Made by a program: the position numbers and the translations under genes
Assembly: GCA_028622995.1 (NCBI GenBank)
Contig: JAJQJQ010000002.1
Span: 434,001 to 498,000, forward strand
Direction: 5' to 3'
From: Panagrolaimus kolymaensis
Lineage: Eukaryota; Nematoda; Chromadorea; Rhabditida; Panagrolaimidae
Length of the DNA stretch: 64,000 nucleotides
Part shown: in pieces, positions 1-11,795 of the stretch
Layout of the letters: every line of letters starts with the position of its first letter
Numbering within the stretch: position 1 is the stretch's first letter
The notes under the pieces: model-generated
Told to the model about the DNA's origin: nothing
Database searches by the model: none
Seen by the model: only the letters and a program-made list of their open reading frames with translations

Positions 1-3000
1 GAGATTCACTTCGCCATGTATCAAGTGGTTCTCGAACGCCAACCACGGATGAACTTCGAGGTTGATAAACTCCATTTCGAGATTCAGAACGATATTCTTC
101 TCGACGACTTTCATGTCGATATCCATTTCGATCTTGAACTTTTGAAGATACTTCATTTCGATGATATCCATTTGTATTTGCTGGATTAATCACGGATGTG
201 AGTGGTGGTAGAGGAGGAGGAGCTGGCGAACTCAATTTTGGTGTGTATGGTCGATCATTAACATTTGAGGTGGCGTTAGTCGCAAAGCGATCATTGTAAT
301 TGGATTGACGTGATTCATTTCGATAATAATCATTTCGAGATTGATGGCCTAAAAATTACAAGCATTTATAAATATTTTATGCCTTTGATTTTTTTGTTGG
401 TTTTGAATACTTTTGTTTTAAAAATTTTTTGGAATCCTTGGAAATAAAAAAATAGCAAAACAAAAAACTCTTCCTCCTTTTTTCAATAGTTCCACAACTT
501 TTTCACGTTAATCCTTTTCCCAAATATTTGTTTCGCCTGTTTTTTTTTTTTTGCAAAAATAAAAATAAATGTGTTAAAAATTTGTCGACATTTATTTGAG
601 CTTTCAAACAATGCTTTGATTAACTTTTTTTTTCTTAAATTTTTATGAATGTGGGTTATGCAAATACAAAACTTACCACTTTCATGCAAAGATCCTCGAC
701 CAGAATCATGACGTTCTCGATCTCGAGGTGAATGGCTGCTTGAACGAGATTGAGCTCGCTTGGATGAACCTTCAATGGGAATCATTCGTTCTCGTCCATC
801 AATGGCTTGATAGCGTTTTGGTGCTTCAACGGTTAATCGACCCTATAAATTTTAGAACTTTACGATTGATTGTTGAACCAAGGGGACTTACACTTCCATC
901 AATGGAACTTGAAATTTCTTGAGGATTAACATCATTTGGAAGTTGATATTTCCGGATGAAATACATTTTAGTGAAATTGTCTTGATCCTTGACATCTTCA
1001 TGGCGGCCTTCAATGAGGAGGGTATCATCAAGGGTTTTTACCTAAAATCAAAAGGAGTATTATTTGTTTCAGATACTCTAATGAAAATATGTTGCAGGTT
1101 TTGAATTTTCAGTGTACCAAAAAAATCTTCATTTTTATCATTTAAGTGACTTACTTGTAATTCTTCAGGTTTAAATTGATATGCATCAATATCCACGGCA
1201 AATCGTTGACGATCATTTACGATATTAGCTTTAACATCGATGCCTTCTTTAAAAATGGGTTCAGCCCAACGTGGATATAAATCACGCCAAAATGGATCAT
1301 TTCTCCAATTTCGATCAATTCGATCCAAATGATTTGAAAACTGTAAAGATAAAGGTTTAGTTAAATCTGAATCATCTATAGTTATTATTTGATCATTATT
1401 TAATAATGGTGGAGATGGAGAAGGTGGAAGTAAAGCTTTTTGTTGGTGTTGTTCTTGTCTTTGACCGTTATTGTTATTGGTGTTATTGTAAAATGGGATG
1501 GATTGTTGAAAGTTTTGAGGTTGATAGTTATCATTGAATTCATCCGAATCAGGAATGCGTTGTTCGTGTTCGTATTCACGAACTTGTCGAAACTTTTCTT
1601 GACGAATTACTGGCATAGTGATTGGTGCTGTTGAAGAGGAGAGGTAGTAAGTAGCTGGCGATGGAATCAAAAAAACTGTCGATTGTGGTGGAGATGTGAA
1701 GTAAAAGCAACCGATGAAACTTTTTATAAATAACAAATAAAAAGTTTCAAAAGTTATTGTGTTAGTAAACCAACAACTCCTTTGAACTTTTGGTAGTAGT
1801 AAATTTTATGGGTGGCGCCAAAATTCCTCAAGTTAATATTCTTCTTTTTTTCTCGCCTCACTCTATTTTTTCGCAGAAAATAAAAATCAGAATACGAAGG
1901 ACAACAAGAAAGAAGGCGGCGATAACATACAATAAAAAAAAGATTATTTGTTTACACTGTTTTTTTGTTCGTTCTGCTGCTTTTATAAAAAGCGTTAAAA
2001 CTCAAGAACAAAAAATTTTTTTCAACGTGTAAGCAGCTCTTTTTCCTGCTTCCAAATTCGACGCTATAAAGGGATATTTCCGTGAGTGAAACAACTTATA
2101 TTTGACATTCAACCGCCTGAACAAACATGGACACGTAATAAATAATAATAAAACATGGAGATAGAAAGAGAGAGAAAGAATGGAATATTCCGGGTGTTTT
2201 TTTTAACTTTTACCAAAAAATGAAAAAATAAGTCTCATTGTTCCAAGAAAAAAATATGTACTACTTGCTTCCGTCATCGCCTCCAATAACAAACCATGAT
2301 CCTCGATGCCAGTGATGCTGATTTTTTTTTACAAAAGTTCAACAAATTTTTTTTCGTGTTTTTGATGGATGACTCAGTTACAACAAGTTTTTTTTTCGCT
2401 TGTTTTCTTTTCTATTGTTCGAATAAGAAAAAGTAACAACAACAAAAGCTTGACACCTTTTTTTAATAGAAAACTTTAAAAAGTAAAAAAGGAAACGTGA
2501 CTCACTCTTGGCATAACTGCGTCCATAGATGGATAGTGAGAAGGCCAATCGTTCATCCAATGATCAGTATCTTTCCAAAACTGAAAAATTATGGATTTTT
2601 ATTAACAAATTGAATGTTTTTAAAGATGGAAATTTTAAGGAACTCTGTAACTTCGATGGCCGGAAAAAAGGGTTGTAAAGCGAAGAGCATCGTTAAAATA
2701 AGCGCGAATTAAATATTTTTAGGCATAATTTTTTTAGTTGCCACGGTAAATAAATTTTTAATTTGTCTGTTGTACAAATCAAAAATATCGCAAATTTTGT
2801 TCGTAATTTTACTAAAACTTAATTAAATAAAAACTTAGGAAGAACTCACTTTAAACTTTTCATCAAATTCCTTTTCTAAATCGCTTCTATTTTTACTCAT
2901 CTTTTTTTTTGTCTTTTTTCTATCTCAACAAAAAAAAATTGCCACTAAAATGGTTTCTCACAGTTTTCTAAACTTAACCGCAACAATAGAAACTAAACTA

Positions 3001-4501
3001 TCGATTTCAAAATTTTTTTGTACTATGGTGAAAAAAAGAAAAAATTGAATATTTATCAATTTTTTTTTGTCGATGCATTGATTTTAATAATCCAAAAAAG
3101 GAAAGAAAAGGCAATGGGCCAGGCTATTGTGAAACTTTTAACAACAATGGACCGAGAGGGAAAAACATTTGAAAAACGTAAAAATAAAAATAAAATGGAA
3201 TTCAAGTTTTTGTGATGAGAAGTGAAACATGTGCTTTGTTTGGAATAAATAAAAGTTATGGAAAAAAAGATTAAAATGGGATATAAATGGAACAAGTTTA
3301 GAGGGAAAGGTTGAGGGCAGAGGATGTTGATGGCGAACTTTATGGGAAAAGTTGACTCTAATTTGGGGTTAATTTTGAAACTACTTTTTGCAAGCCTTAA
3401 ATTTTTTTTAACAATTTTGGTATGGCAAAGAAATTTTAAATCTCCTTCTAATCGCTTCGAAGAATATAAATCGAAAACGCCTGATATTAGAAAATTTTCT
3501 AATAAAACTCAAGGTTTCACTTTTATGCAAGCTTCAATGTAATTTATATTTTGATCTATGATGCATGCTTCTCATATTACCCATTAAACATGCTTTGAAC
3601 TTTTACTTTTTTTTCCCCAAAAATTTACTCAAAGACTTAAGAAAGTAGAGCCCTTCCATTTGTTTCCGTAAAATGCTATTATTACCACAATCACCGATTA
3701 GCTAAAAAAAAGTACTTGGAAGTTTTTCTTATTTACTAAAAAGATGAGTTCTTCATTTGGTTGACAAAAATAAGTGGAGCGAGTTTCATGAAAATGAGTT
3801 TAAAAAAATAAATAAAGAAAAGGATTCCAAAAAAATAAGCGTTCGTTCGCTGCAATTTTTGTCTGTTAGTTTCCTTGATGGAGCTGCGCATTTTTGAGGT
3901 AATAATAATCTAACCTCAAAAAATAGTTATTTACTCTTTCAAACGTCGCTTCTTTTTTGACATACTAAATTTTTATGCGAAAAAAATGGATAATTTCACA
4001 GTGAATTATTATTTTACAAAAAATGAGTGTTTCTACGTTTAAAAAATGGAAAAGGAGAGAAGAGAGTCATTCAATAACAATAATGTATGCGCATGCGTAA
4101 AACTAATCCACCTACTTAAAAGGAATATGAAAGAGGGAGGCTCTGGTGGATTTTTAAGTTTCTTTAGAAAAGTTGAAGAAATTGTTGTTTCCGGAATATT
4201 TTTAAAAGAAAATTAAAGAAACAACATTAGCCCATTTTTGATCCCCAAACTTTTGTAACAGAAGCGCAAGTTTATTATTTTTAATTATTGTTAAAACAGC
4301 TGATATTTTTAAAAGCTTCATTCCTCTTTTTTTAAATCAATTTTCTTCCTCAAAAGAAAAACTTACTCGATCGATCATTTCTTTGGGAGAAGGCCACGAT
4401 GTTGGCCAGTCCATCCATGGACGAGAGATTCGATCATTCCAAATTGGATCTCTTCGAAGAGCCCAATCATCATCTTGAAAACGACTGGATACAAGAGCCA
4501 T
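1..4501 (-). CDS. small heat-shock protein (alpha-crystallin domain), partial at 3' end
   Basis: Chaperone of the alpha-crystallin/Hsp20 family. Exons that join in frame: 1041-892 and 842-677 carry the crystallin core (VKTLDDTLLIEGRHED, then GRLTVEAP), preceded by a body exon ending at 1155 (DPFWRDLYPRWAEPIF, then FAVDIDAYQF). Exon 348 to beyond base 1 encodes a Ser/Arg/Pro-rich tail that runs off the window, so the C-terminus is missing. Two alternative start exons lie upstream: 4501-4367 (45 codons, starts MALVSSRFQDDDWALR) and 2900-2850 (17 codons, starts MSKNRSDLEKEFDEKF). Exon 2580-2506 (25 codons) is in phase 0 with both. The join from that exon to the body exon is unresolved: the best acceptors near 1690 and 1630 need phase 1. 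A methionine at 1616 (MPVIRQ) could be a third start. The long tails suggest the worm hsp-25/hsp-43 group; I cannot choose between them. Family assignment is firm, exact isoforms are not. Confidence 0.85.
2265..2317 (-). other. possible cassette exon of the small heat-shock gene
   Basis: A 53 nt open segment on the minus strand follows a TTTTTTCAG-like acceptor and ends at a GTAGTA donor. It would encode HHWHRGSWFVIGGDDGS. Its length leaves phase 2, which does not fit the best acceptors of the downstream body exon, so it may be chance or belong to an unseen isoform. Confidence 0.2.
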
Positions 4502-7500
4502 ATCTTTTATCTTTTATTTTGCAAAAAAAGGTTGAATGTGAGTTTTATCTGCAAAATCAAAAGAAATTATATTTTATGAAGAAAAAATATTATTAATCCG
4601 CAAACAATCAACAACAAAAAATAATATTAAAAGAGTTCACGCATTCGGAAATAACTTTATTTATTTTTTCTTGAACTTTCCAGGAAAAAAATAGAAAGAA
4701 GAAACAATGTTTGGTTAGAAAATCTGAAAATCAAACAATAAAAAAAAGAGGAATAAAATAAAATAAAAAAATACAGAGAATTTTTGGGGGTTTTAGTTGG
4801 GTGTTGAAAAAAAAAGGTATTTGTTGATGAATGAATGAGCCACCAAAAAAAAAGTCGAAAATTGTTTCAAATACACGCATATATTTTTTCTTCTTTTTTG
4901 CTTCAGATGAGGCAATTTTTGTATTTGCCTCCTTTCTTTTTGCTTGATGATGATGATGATTGTTTTTTCAACCTTGACTTTTCTTCTTTTTTTATTCTTT
5001 GAATTCAAACCAAACACAAATACCAGGAAAAAAAGATGAATAAATACATTCAAAAACAACGAAGCAACAACAAAAAAAGATGGAAGACAAAAAATGTTTG
5101 GTAAACTTTGTAATAGTTTTCGAAAAGGGTAATTTTGGAATTATATATGTAAGTGAAAGTGTTTTTTGGACCAAAAAATAAAAGAATAAAGAAGAAAAAA
5201 ACCTCAGACAACAATAATAAAATAAATTCATTCGAGTTACGACGATTCAAACCGAATAATTTTTGACTGCCGCTTCCATAGTCGCCATTTTTTCACTAGC
5301 TTCTTTCTTTTTATCAAAAAGTATTTTAACCTTTCAGCTTTTATATTAAACTTTTTTTCTGAAACTTTCATAACCTTTACATACCTCCATAGAAGACAAC
5401 GACAAAAGGAGGGAAATAGAAAAGTCTCGATTTATTACCATCACTTAAAAGGCGGAGTTTTCTCGAACGTTAGAAAATGAAAATGAAAACACATACACCG
5501 TTAATCGGGGAAAATGCATTCAGACTTTTTTTTATAAATTAAAACTTTGCTCAATCATTGGGGTCAAAAAAGCAGGCGATAGAACGCCGACGACACCCAT
5601 AAATGGGAAAAAAGGCGTTAACCTCGACGATCGTGATCGCAGCCACTGCCTCTGGGGAAAAAAAGGTGGATGACTAATCATAAAAAATGGATTCAAAATG
5701 TCTAAAATTGACGTCAAATAACAAAAAAAGGAAGAAGGAAACAAAAACATTCATGAATTCAGTTTTTTTAATGACATCGAAAAAAACTAATATCAATCAA
5801 ACAAAAAATGCGGGAGTAAAATTACAAATGAGCATCCAAAAAAGGTTTTTAAAAAAAAGTGATTGCATAAATTGGAATGGCGATGATTCATAAAAAGAAG
5901 TAATTTACCTTTTTTACTTTTAGTTGAATGAAAAATAAACAAATAATATGGTTTCCTAAGATTGGAATGCAAAAAACTAATGTAAAATAATTTTTTTAGC
6001 CTTGTCATTAGTTCTTAGAAATACAGCTTTTGACAATAGTAATAACTTTCTGAAAATTTATTCACAAAAAGGTCATTTAGTTGTTTGCCTTAAAATTGCA
6101 GTTAAATATTTTTTTTACTCTTGATTTTTGTTCAAATAAAAATTGGAATGGAACGGTTAGTTTTGCACTTTATTGTTGAATCGAACAACTAACTTGGCCA
6201 ATATGGAAGCCACGTGACAACATAAAATTGTTTTTTTTTTTTTTTAAATTTTAATGAGGCCATTAAAAATTATTCAATTTTGTTTTGTAAGAATGTTTTC
6301 TAAAATTTACATTAATGGGACCATTAAATGTTTTTAAAAAAATGGTGGTACCAAAATTGCCTCAGGGCATTTACCATTATTTTGAGACTATTACAAAAAA
6401 ACTTCGTTGAGGCTTGAAAATTTTTTGATTTCTATGAAACTTATTTTAGTGTTCTTTTTTTAGTTTAGCAAAATTACGGTGAATAATAATTGCTTTTTCT
6501 TCCTTCCTATTTTGCAGCAACAACGGTGTCATTTTTTCTTTTATTAATTAATTCATAAATAAAAGTCATAGGTCAAAAAATTTGTGTTGTTCAAAAACTT
6601 GTTTTAAAAAGTTTTTAAAACATTTAATGTATTTCCTTTCCGATTAAATATTATTTGCAATTGTTTTTTTTTTTCATTTCATATCATGAATCATATATGT
6701 TTCAATGCCTCATTTTTTCCTTCTTCGAAAGTTTTTTTTTGTTTAAATTCATAATAGTTTTTTTTCATGTTCAATCGAATGATGAAATTTTCTTTTTATT
6801 TTAACGGTTACCACCGCCGCCAACGCTATTTGTTTTGTTTTTTTACTTGCACAAAGTTTTATTTTATTTTTGGAGGAATAAATTTAGAAAGTTTTGGTGT
6901 AAATATAAAAAACTCTACCCTTTTGAGAATGAGCCTCAAGTGGAACTTTTATCCTTTTCAAGTATCCGTATTAAAAAAAAGTAAGGAAATGAAAGAAAGA
7001 AATAAAGGGAAAAAAGGTAATGAATCAGCAATGTTTGACTTCATCGACATGGAAAAAACTTTTTGAATTTATTTTCTCTGCAAATTTACTTTTGCATTAA
7101 ATATGTAAGGAAAGAAATTGAAAGTTCAATGAACCGAAGGGGAAAAAATACAAAAAAGTTTTAAAAAAATAAATGGGCCAAGGTGGAAAAATCCCATGGA
7201 AAACTGATGAAGGATAAACACTTCTCGAGCTTTTGCTTGATCAGGATATGCAAAAAGGAATTTAAAAAAATAACATTCTTATTTGAAAAAATTTCAAATT
7301 GTTATTTTCTTCGACAAAAAAACAATGATTTAAAACTAATCGAACAAAGAAGATTATGCTGATAACAGAATGTGTTAAATAACATTTTAGACACTAAAGA
7401 AAAGTATATATTTCTTTTTTACACTATTGTCGATAAACCATTTCAAACAACATTTCTTCATTTTTTTTTATCTTATGGCCGGAAGGCATAAAATGAACAT

Positions 7501-7849
7501 GGACGCTCTCAAAACGAATGCGGTGTGTATTGAGCAGTTTTGAGCTTTAAAAAAACGAGAAAAGAATCAAATTCGATAAAAAAAAAATTAGAAAAAAAAG
7601 TCGATAAGCTTTTTTTTATGGGGTCGGGTCATTCATGCATTGGCTTGCTTCAAACAATATTTAGTGATTATTTTTATCTATTGTTATTGAACATTCACAG
7701 GTTCTTAAACTTTGAACTTTTTCTTTCGTTAGTTAGAGTGTAAATTTTCTCATATATTCTTCGCGGTGCAAAATAGTGTTTTTTTGTTGTTGCTATCAAA
7801 CTTTAGTTTTAATTTCAATTAGTTTTTAAGATTATCATGTATATTTCTG
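4502..7849. other. intergenic, no gene recognised
   Basis: About 3.3 kb of AT-rich sequence full of A and T homopolymer runs. Short ORFs here lack domain signatures and exon-like composition. A slightly GC-richer patch at 5570-5660 and a CACGTG motif near 6210 are the only local departures. Promoter sequence of the flanking genes probably lies here but I cannot delimit it. Confidence 0.5.
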
Positions 7850-8332
7850 ATGGATTTATATGGTGAACACACATTTTTGTGTGGTTATCAAAGAATACGA
7901 CGTTACGGATCAACACAGGATTTAAATTCACCTTCAACCTCGTCATCAGGATTTCGTAAACCATTTCAAATAATTCAACATCGTATTGAACCATCCGATA
8001 CTTTACAATCATTGGAATTAAAATATAATAGTAATATGTATGAGATTAAACGGTTAAATCGATTATGGTCAAATGATTCATTGCACTGTAAAAGTATAAT
8101 CAATATTCCCATTTATGATTCATCCAATACAACTCCCAATCAATCCGCATTACAAACTCCAACGGAAATGAAAAAATTTAATAATCCAGTGAAAAAGAAA
8201 TCAGAATCAAAGAATAATTTGGAAGTTGTGGATGAAACGACGGAATCCTTAGATGACATCTTTAAAAGAATTGATTCCAGCATGAAACAAACACAAAAAT
8301 CGGTGAAAAGATTGATTAAAAGAGCGGGTTAA
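7850..8332 (+). CDS. LysM-domain protein, LYSMD1/2-like
   Basis: Single-exon gene of 160 codons. Residues about 42-89 form one LysM domain: HRIEPSDTLQSLELKY, then IKRLNRLWSNDSL, then an IPI end, the pattern of animal LYSMD1/LYSMD2 proteins. These are small non-secreted proteins that carry a peptidoglycan/chitin-binding fold; their cellular role is poorly defined. No signal peptide or membrane segment is seen. The C-terminal half is basic and polar (KKKSESKNN, then SVKRLIKRAG). A TTTTTAAG at 7823-7830 may be a trans-splice acceptor. A 9-codon upstream ORF starting at 7837 overlaps this start codon in another frame and could dampen translation. AATAAA-like signals follow near 8660. Confidence 0.8.
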   Translation: MDLYGEHTFLCGYQRIRRYGSTQDLNSPSTSSSGFRKPFQIIQHRIEPSDTLQSLELKYNSNMYEIKRLNRLWSNDSLHCKSIINIPIYDSSNTTPNQSALQTPTEMKKFNNPVKKKSESKNNLEVVDETTESLDDIFKRIDSSMKQTQKSVKRLIKRAG

Positions 8333-8956
8333 TGGACTCTGCAATTTTTTTAATTGAATATTCTCTAGGTGAAAAAAAATACCCAAATTAAGTGCTTTCA
8401 TTTTTCCTATATAAATAATTACTTAGAACCAGTGTTTGTGCTGCAACCTATCTTATTCAGTGCATTTAGTTGCAAAAGACGAAATACTTATTGCATTTGT
8501 TAAAGAATTATATATATTATTATGATTAATGTTTGTATATTTTTCATATCTCTATGGTATTTTCCATTTTTGATAAGTCTATTAATTTCTCACAAATGAC
8601 TATAGTAATGAATGATGGATATAGTATTACTTAATGTTTATATGTATGTGTAACTTACTAAAATAAATTTATTATTTCAAAGGTGTAAAAATAAACACGA
8701 TCACAGAAGTAGCATTAAATTAAAATCAGTTGCAAATTTGTTATGACGGGTAAATTCAGGAAGTATAGGATCTTAGAAAAATATTTTGGTAAAGTTTAAG
8801 AGAAGCTTATTATTATCAGCATTTTTATGCAACTTATATGGTTGGTTGAATAAAGCCTTATAGGTTTTTCCAAATCGGAAATTTGAGCTTCTAGAACAAG
8901 GTTTAATCTTTCTTTTATACCTTTTAAAGTTCCATATTGATTGTATCAAATTTCAG
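8333..8956. other. 3' UTR and intergenic spacer
   Basis: The first part is the 3' UTR of the LysM gene, with an AATAAA near 8660. The rest, up to the first receptor exon, shows no exon encoding transmembrane segments 1-4 that a complete chemoreceptor would need. Confidence 0.5.
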
Positions 8957-9177
8957 CATAATTTTGATTTGCGATTAGTTGTAATATCAGCTGTAATAGA
9001 AATCATGGCATCATACATAATTGTAGCATACTGCATTTATGGAATAATAGCATATTTACGTAAAAATCAAAGTGAATTCAGTCATGCAAAATTATCAATA
9101 CAAAATCAAGTTATCAAAGCTCTTTTAGGACAAGTAAGCAAGCTGCTTGTTGAGTTTATTCTCGAACGAGGACATAA

Positions 9178-9906
9178 AACTCATTTTTTTTGAAAATCGA
9201 GCTTTTCTGTAAAAAACCGGAACAGCAAAAAAATTTTTTTGCTTTTTTATGACTGAAAACTCGAATCTAGGGGTTTCTAACTATGAAAATCACGAAAATA
9301 GAGGCCGTTTTGCCATTTGATATACTCATTCTGGAGATACAGTAATCTAATCAGCATAATTATGGATTTTTTTATTTTTTCAAGTTTTATCTACCATTCG
9401 ATTCGTAAAAATGTGGTGAACAACATTGTAATTGATCCCAACCATCGAAGTTAATATAAAAATAGCATTATACCGCTATCAAAGAGTATGAATTATGGTT
9501 TTGACTGGACAAGTATGTCGTAAAGTCCGATGGGGGGAGTTTTCTCGACGGAATCAAATTCTCCATATATTTTTACGTATTTCTGCCGAAAAAAACAAAA
9601 AAATTTTAAGCAATACGTATATCTCCTTCCACCACGAAGATGGTACACCAATATGAGGTATATGGACATGTATATCGTAAATGTATGAAAAAATTCCAAA
9701 ATCTATCCAAAAACGTAGAAAAAATTATTTAATGATTTTACAAATCGAGAAAAAAAAATATTCCTTGACTAAATAATTTTTCCTGAATTTTAGAAGTTTA
9801 ATAGTAGCACACGATAGATAAAAATAATAAAAATTTTCTAAACCTTCGATTTAATTTTTTATTCTTCATTTCTAGACGTAATTTGGGTCGTAGAAACTGA
9901 TTTTGA
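9178..9906 (+). repeat. left arm of the palindromic element
   Basis: It pairs with 10018-10737. I saw a short insertion difference near 9210 and at least one single-base mismatch in the AAAAATAATAAAA stretch near 9824. Otherwise the arms match wherever I compared them. Confidence 0.85.
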
Positions 9907-10017
9907 CATTAGTTTCTAACGAGTTCTTACTTATAATGAAGTTATGACTAAGCGAAAATTTGCATATTTCAAAAATTCATAACTCGAGAATTAGCCAATG
10001 AAATGTATGTGCGGCTA

Positions 10018-10737
10018 TCAAAATCGGTTTCTACGACCCAAATTACGTCTAGAAATGAAGAATAAAAAATTAAATCGAAGGTTTAGAAAATTTTTACTAT
10101 TTTTATCTATCGTGTGCTACTATTAAACTTCTAAAATTCAGGAAAAATTATTTAGTCAAGGAATATTTTTTTTTCTCGATTTGTAAAATCATTAAATAAT
10201 TTTTTCTACGTTTTTGGATAGATTTTGGAATTTTTTCATACATTTACGATATACATGTCCATATACCTCATATTGGTGTACCATCTTCGTGGTGGAAGGA
10301 GATATACGTATTGCTTAAAATTTTTTTGTTTTTTTCGGCAGAAATACGTAAAAATATATGGAGAATTTGATTCCGTCGAGAAAACTCCCCCCATCGGACT
10401 TTACGACATACTTGTCCAGTCAAAACCATAATTCATACTCTTTGATAGCGGTATAATGCTATTTTTATATTAACTTCGATGGTTGGGATCAATTACAATG
10501 TTGTTCACCACATTTTTACGAATCGAATGGTAGATAAAACTTGAAAAAATAAAAAAATCCATAATTATGCTGATTAGATTACTGTATCTCCAGAATGAGT
10601 ATATCAAATGGCAAAACGGCCTCTATTTTCGTGATTTTCATAGTTAGAAACCCCTAGATTCGAGTTTTCAGTCATAAAAAAGCAAAAAAAAATTTTTGAT
10701 GTTCCGGCTGAAGCTCGATTTTCAAAAAAAATGAGTT
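10018..10737 (-). repeat. right arm of the palindromic element
   Basis: Reverse complement of 9178-9906. The central spacer 9907-10017 is not part of the stem. Confidence 0.85.
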
Positions 10738-11225
10738 ATAAATAGCAAGGCTCGAAGGAAAAATAAAAATATAAAATCTTTTCATCGAAACTAAAAGCAT
10801 GCGATTGATTGTCTGATTTTAAAATTTTAAATCAATAATTCGTTCGTTTTGTTTTTTTTTTTCTGGCTCTAACACCATTTTTTCTTTTTTGTTTACCATT
10901 AACAATAATTGCATTTTGTGGATTAACTCAAATAAGTTGTGGTCAATTTTGTCCAATCATTTCAGGTAAAAATTTTGCTTTAAAAAAGAAGGTAGCACTT
11001 TCACGCAATAAATTTTTAACTTTAAAATTAAAATTGGATTTTATTTTCTCCCATTTTTTAGGAGTATTAAATTGGATCCCCGTTTGTAATACATTATCAA
11101 CATTTATTTTTGTTGTACCATTTAGACGAAGAGCAATTCAAGTAATACGTTTAAAAACATTTTCAACATATATTACAGATGTAAATCAACAAAGTAATAT
11201 TATGCCTTCATCACTTAAATATTGA

Positions 11226-11693
11226 TAACTGTTTGTAATTTTAAAATTATCTTAAAAAGCTGCAATAAATTTGGCTCTAATAATAAAAAATTTTTTACAA
11301 ATGTCTCGTTTGTGTAACTTCCGTATCTTTAATAAAAGCAGGATCAACGACGAAGAGAATTTAGTTCTTTGATGAAAGAAAAAAATTTCATTTTATGACT
11401 CGATAAAATATCGAAAAGAAGATCCAGCTCCTACAATTTAATTAAAGAAATAATTAACATATTTTTTTTGAGACCTTAATTTCCAAATGTTTATTAGGGG
11501 AAGAGCAACATGAACAAACAAATAACAAATTGTAGAAATCAGAAAATTTAATGCTTTTTCAAATGATGACGGGTGAAATTAAAATTTTATAAAATTTTTT
11601 ATAAAAATTAAAAATGTTTTTAATTAGTAAAAATTATTCTATGAGTAAAAAAGCAATAAGTTTCATTTTTTATCTTGACAAAAATCAAACTAA
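11226..11693. other. intergenic, no gene recognised
   Basis: AT-rich spacer after the receptor remnant. It holds AATAAA-like motifs and a 23-codon ORF from 11300 that I do not regard as a gene. Confidence 0.4.
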
Positions 11694-11795
11694 TTTTGTA
11701 AAATCTTTCATTCATTGTATTTTTCTCTTTCGTTAATCGGTCGTTATTCGCTTGTTCTTGCTTGCTTGAATTTTCGCCGTCGTCAAAAAAGAAAA
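11694..11795 (+). promoter_or_regulatory. duplicated promoter-proximal/5' UTR block of cysteine-rich gene A
   Basis: These 102 bases just before the start codon match 13888-13989, in front of gene B, with about two differences (for example CATTGTATTT against CATTGCATTT, and GTTAATCGG against GTTGATCGG). The identity continues into the signal-peptide codons. No splice acceptor lies directly before the ATG, so the block is probably transcribed leader plus core promoter. Confidence 0.6.

Larger units (their letters stand above)
9178..10737. mobile_element. long terminal-inverted-repeat (foldback) element
   Basis: A 1560 bp insertion that is almost one perfect inverted repeat. Each arm is about 720-730 bp, with roughly 110 bp of unpaired centre. 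Both ends read AACTCATTTTTTTTGAAAAT inward. The element is flanked by the 4 bp direct repeat ATAA (9174-9177 and 10738-10741), consistent with a target-site duplication. The same 68-codon ORF appears on opposite strands in both arms (9493-9699 minus and 10225-10431 plus), which only reflects the symmetry. No transposase is visible, so it would be non-autonomous. Transcription through it would give a very long hairpin RNA. Confidence 0.85.
8957..11225 (+). pseudogene. 7TM chemoreceptor remnant (serpentine receptor, Srh/Str-like), 5' truncated
   Basis: Exons 8957-9133, 10866-10965 and 11062-11225 join in frame (phases 0 and 1) and encode the last three membrane helices of a nematode chemoreceptor. 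They are TM5 (LVVISAVIEIMASYIIVAY), TM6 (PFFLFCLPLTIIAFCGL) and TM7 with its exit (NTLSTFIFVVPFRRRAI). The junction KALLGQ|ALTPFF resembles the Q-x-L-x-P turn of the Srh/Str superfamily. Nothing encoding TM1-4 is found upstream. The intron between the first two exons (9134-10865) has a good GTAAGC donor but ends in TTCTG instead of CAG, so normal splicing is doubtful. The same intron holds the 1560 bp palindromic element. I infer a decaying gene; exact receptor family is uncertain. Confidence 0.7.

Noticed and set aside
9493..10431. Two identical 68-codon ORFs on opposite strands
   Set aside because: They are mirror images caused by the inverted repeat. Composition and lack of domain features do not support a gene.
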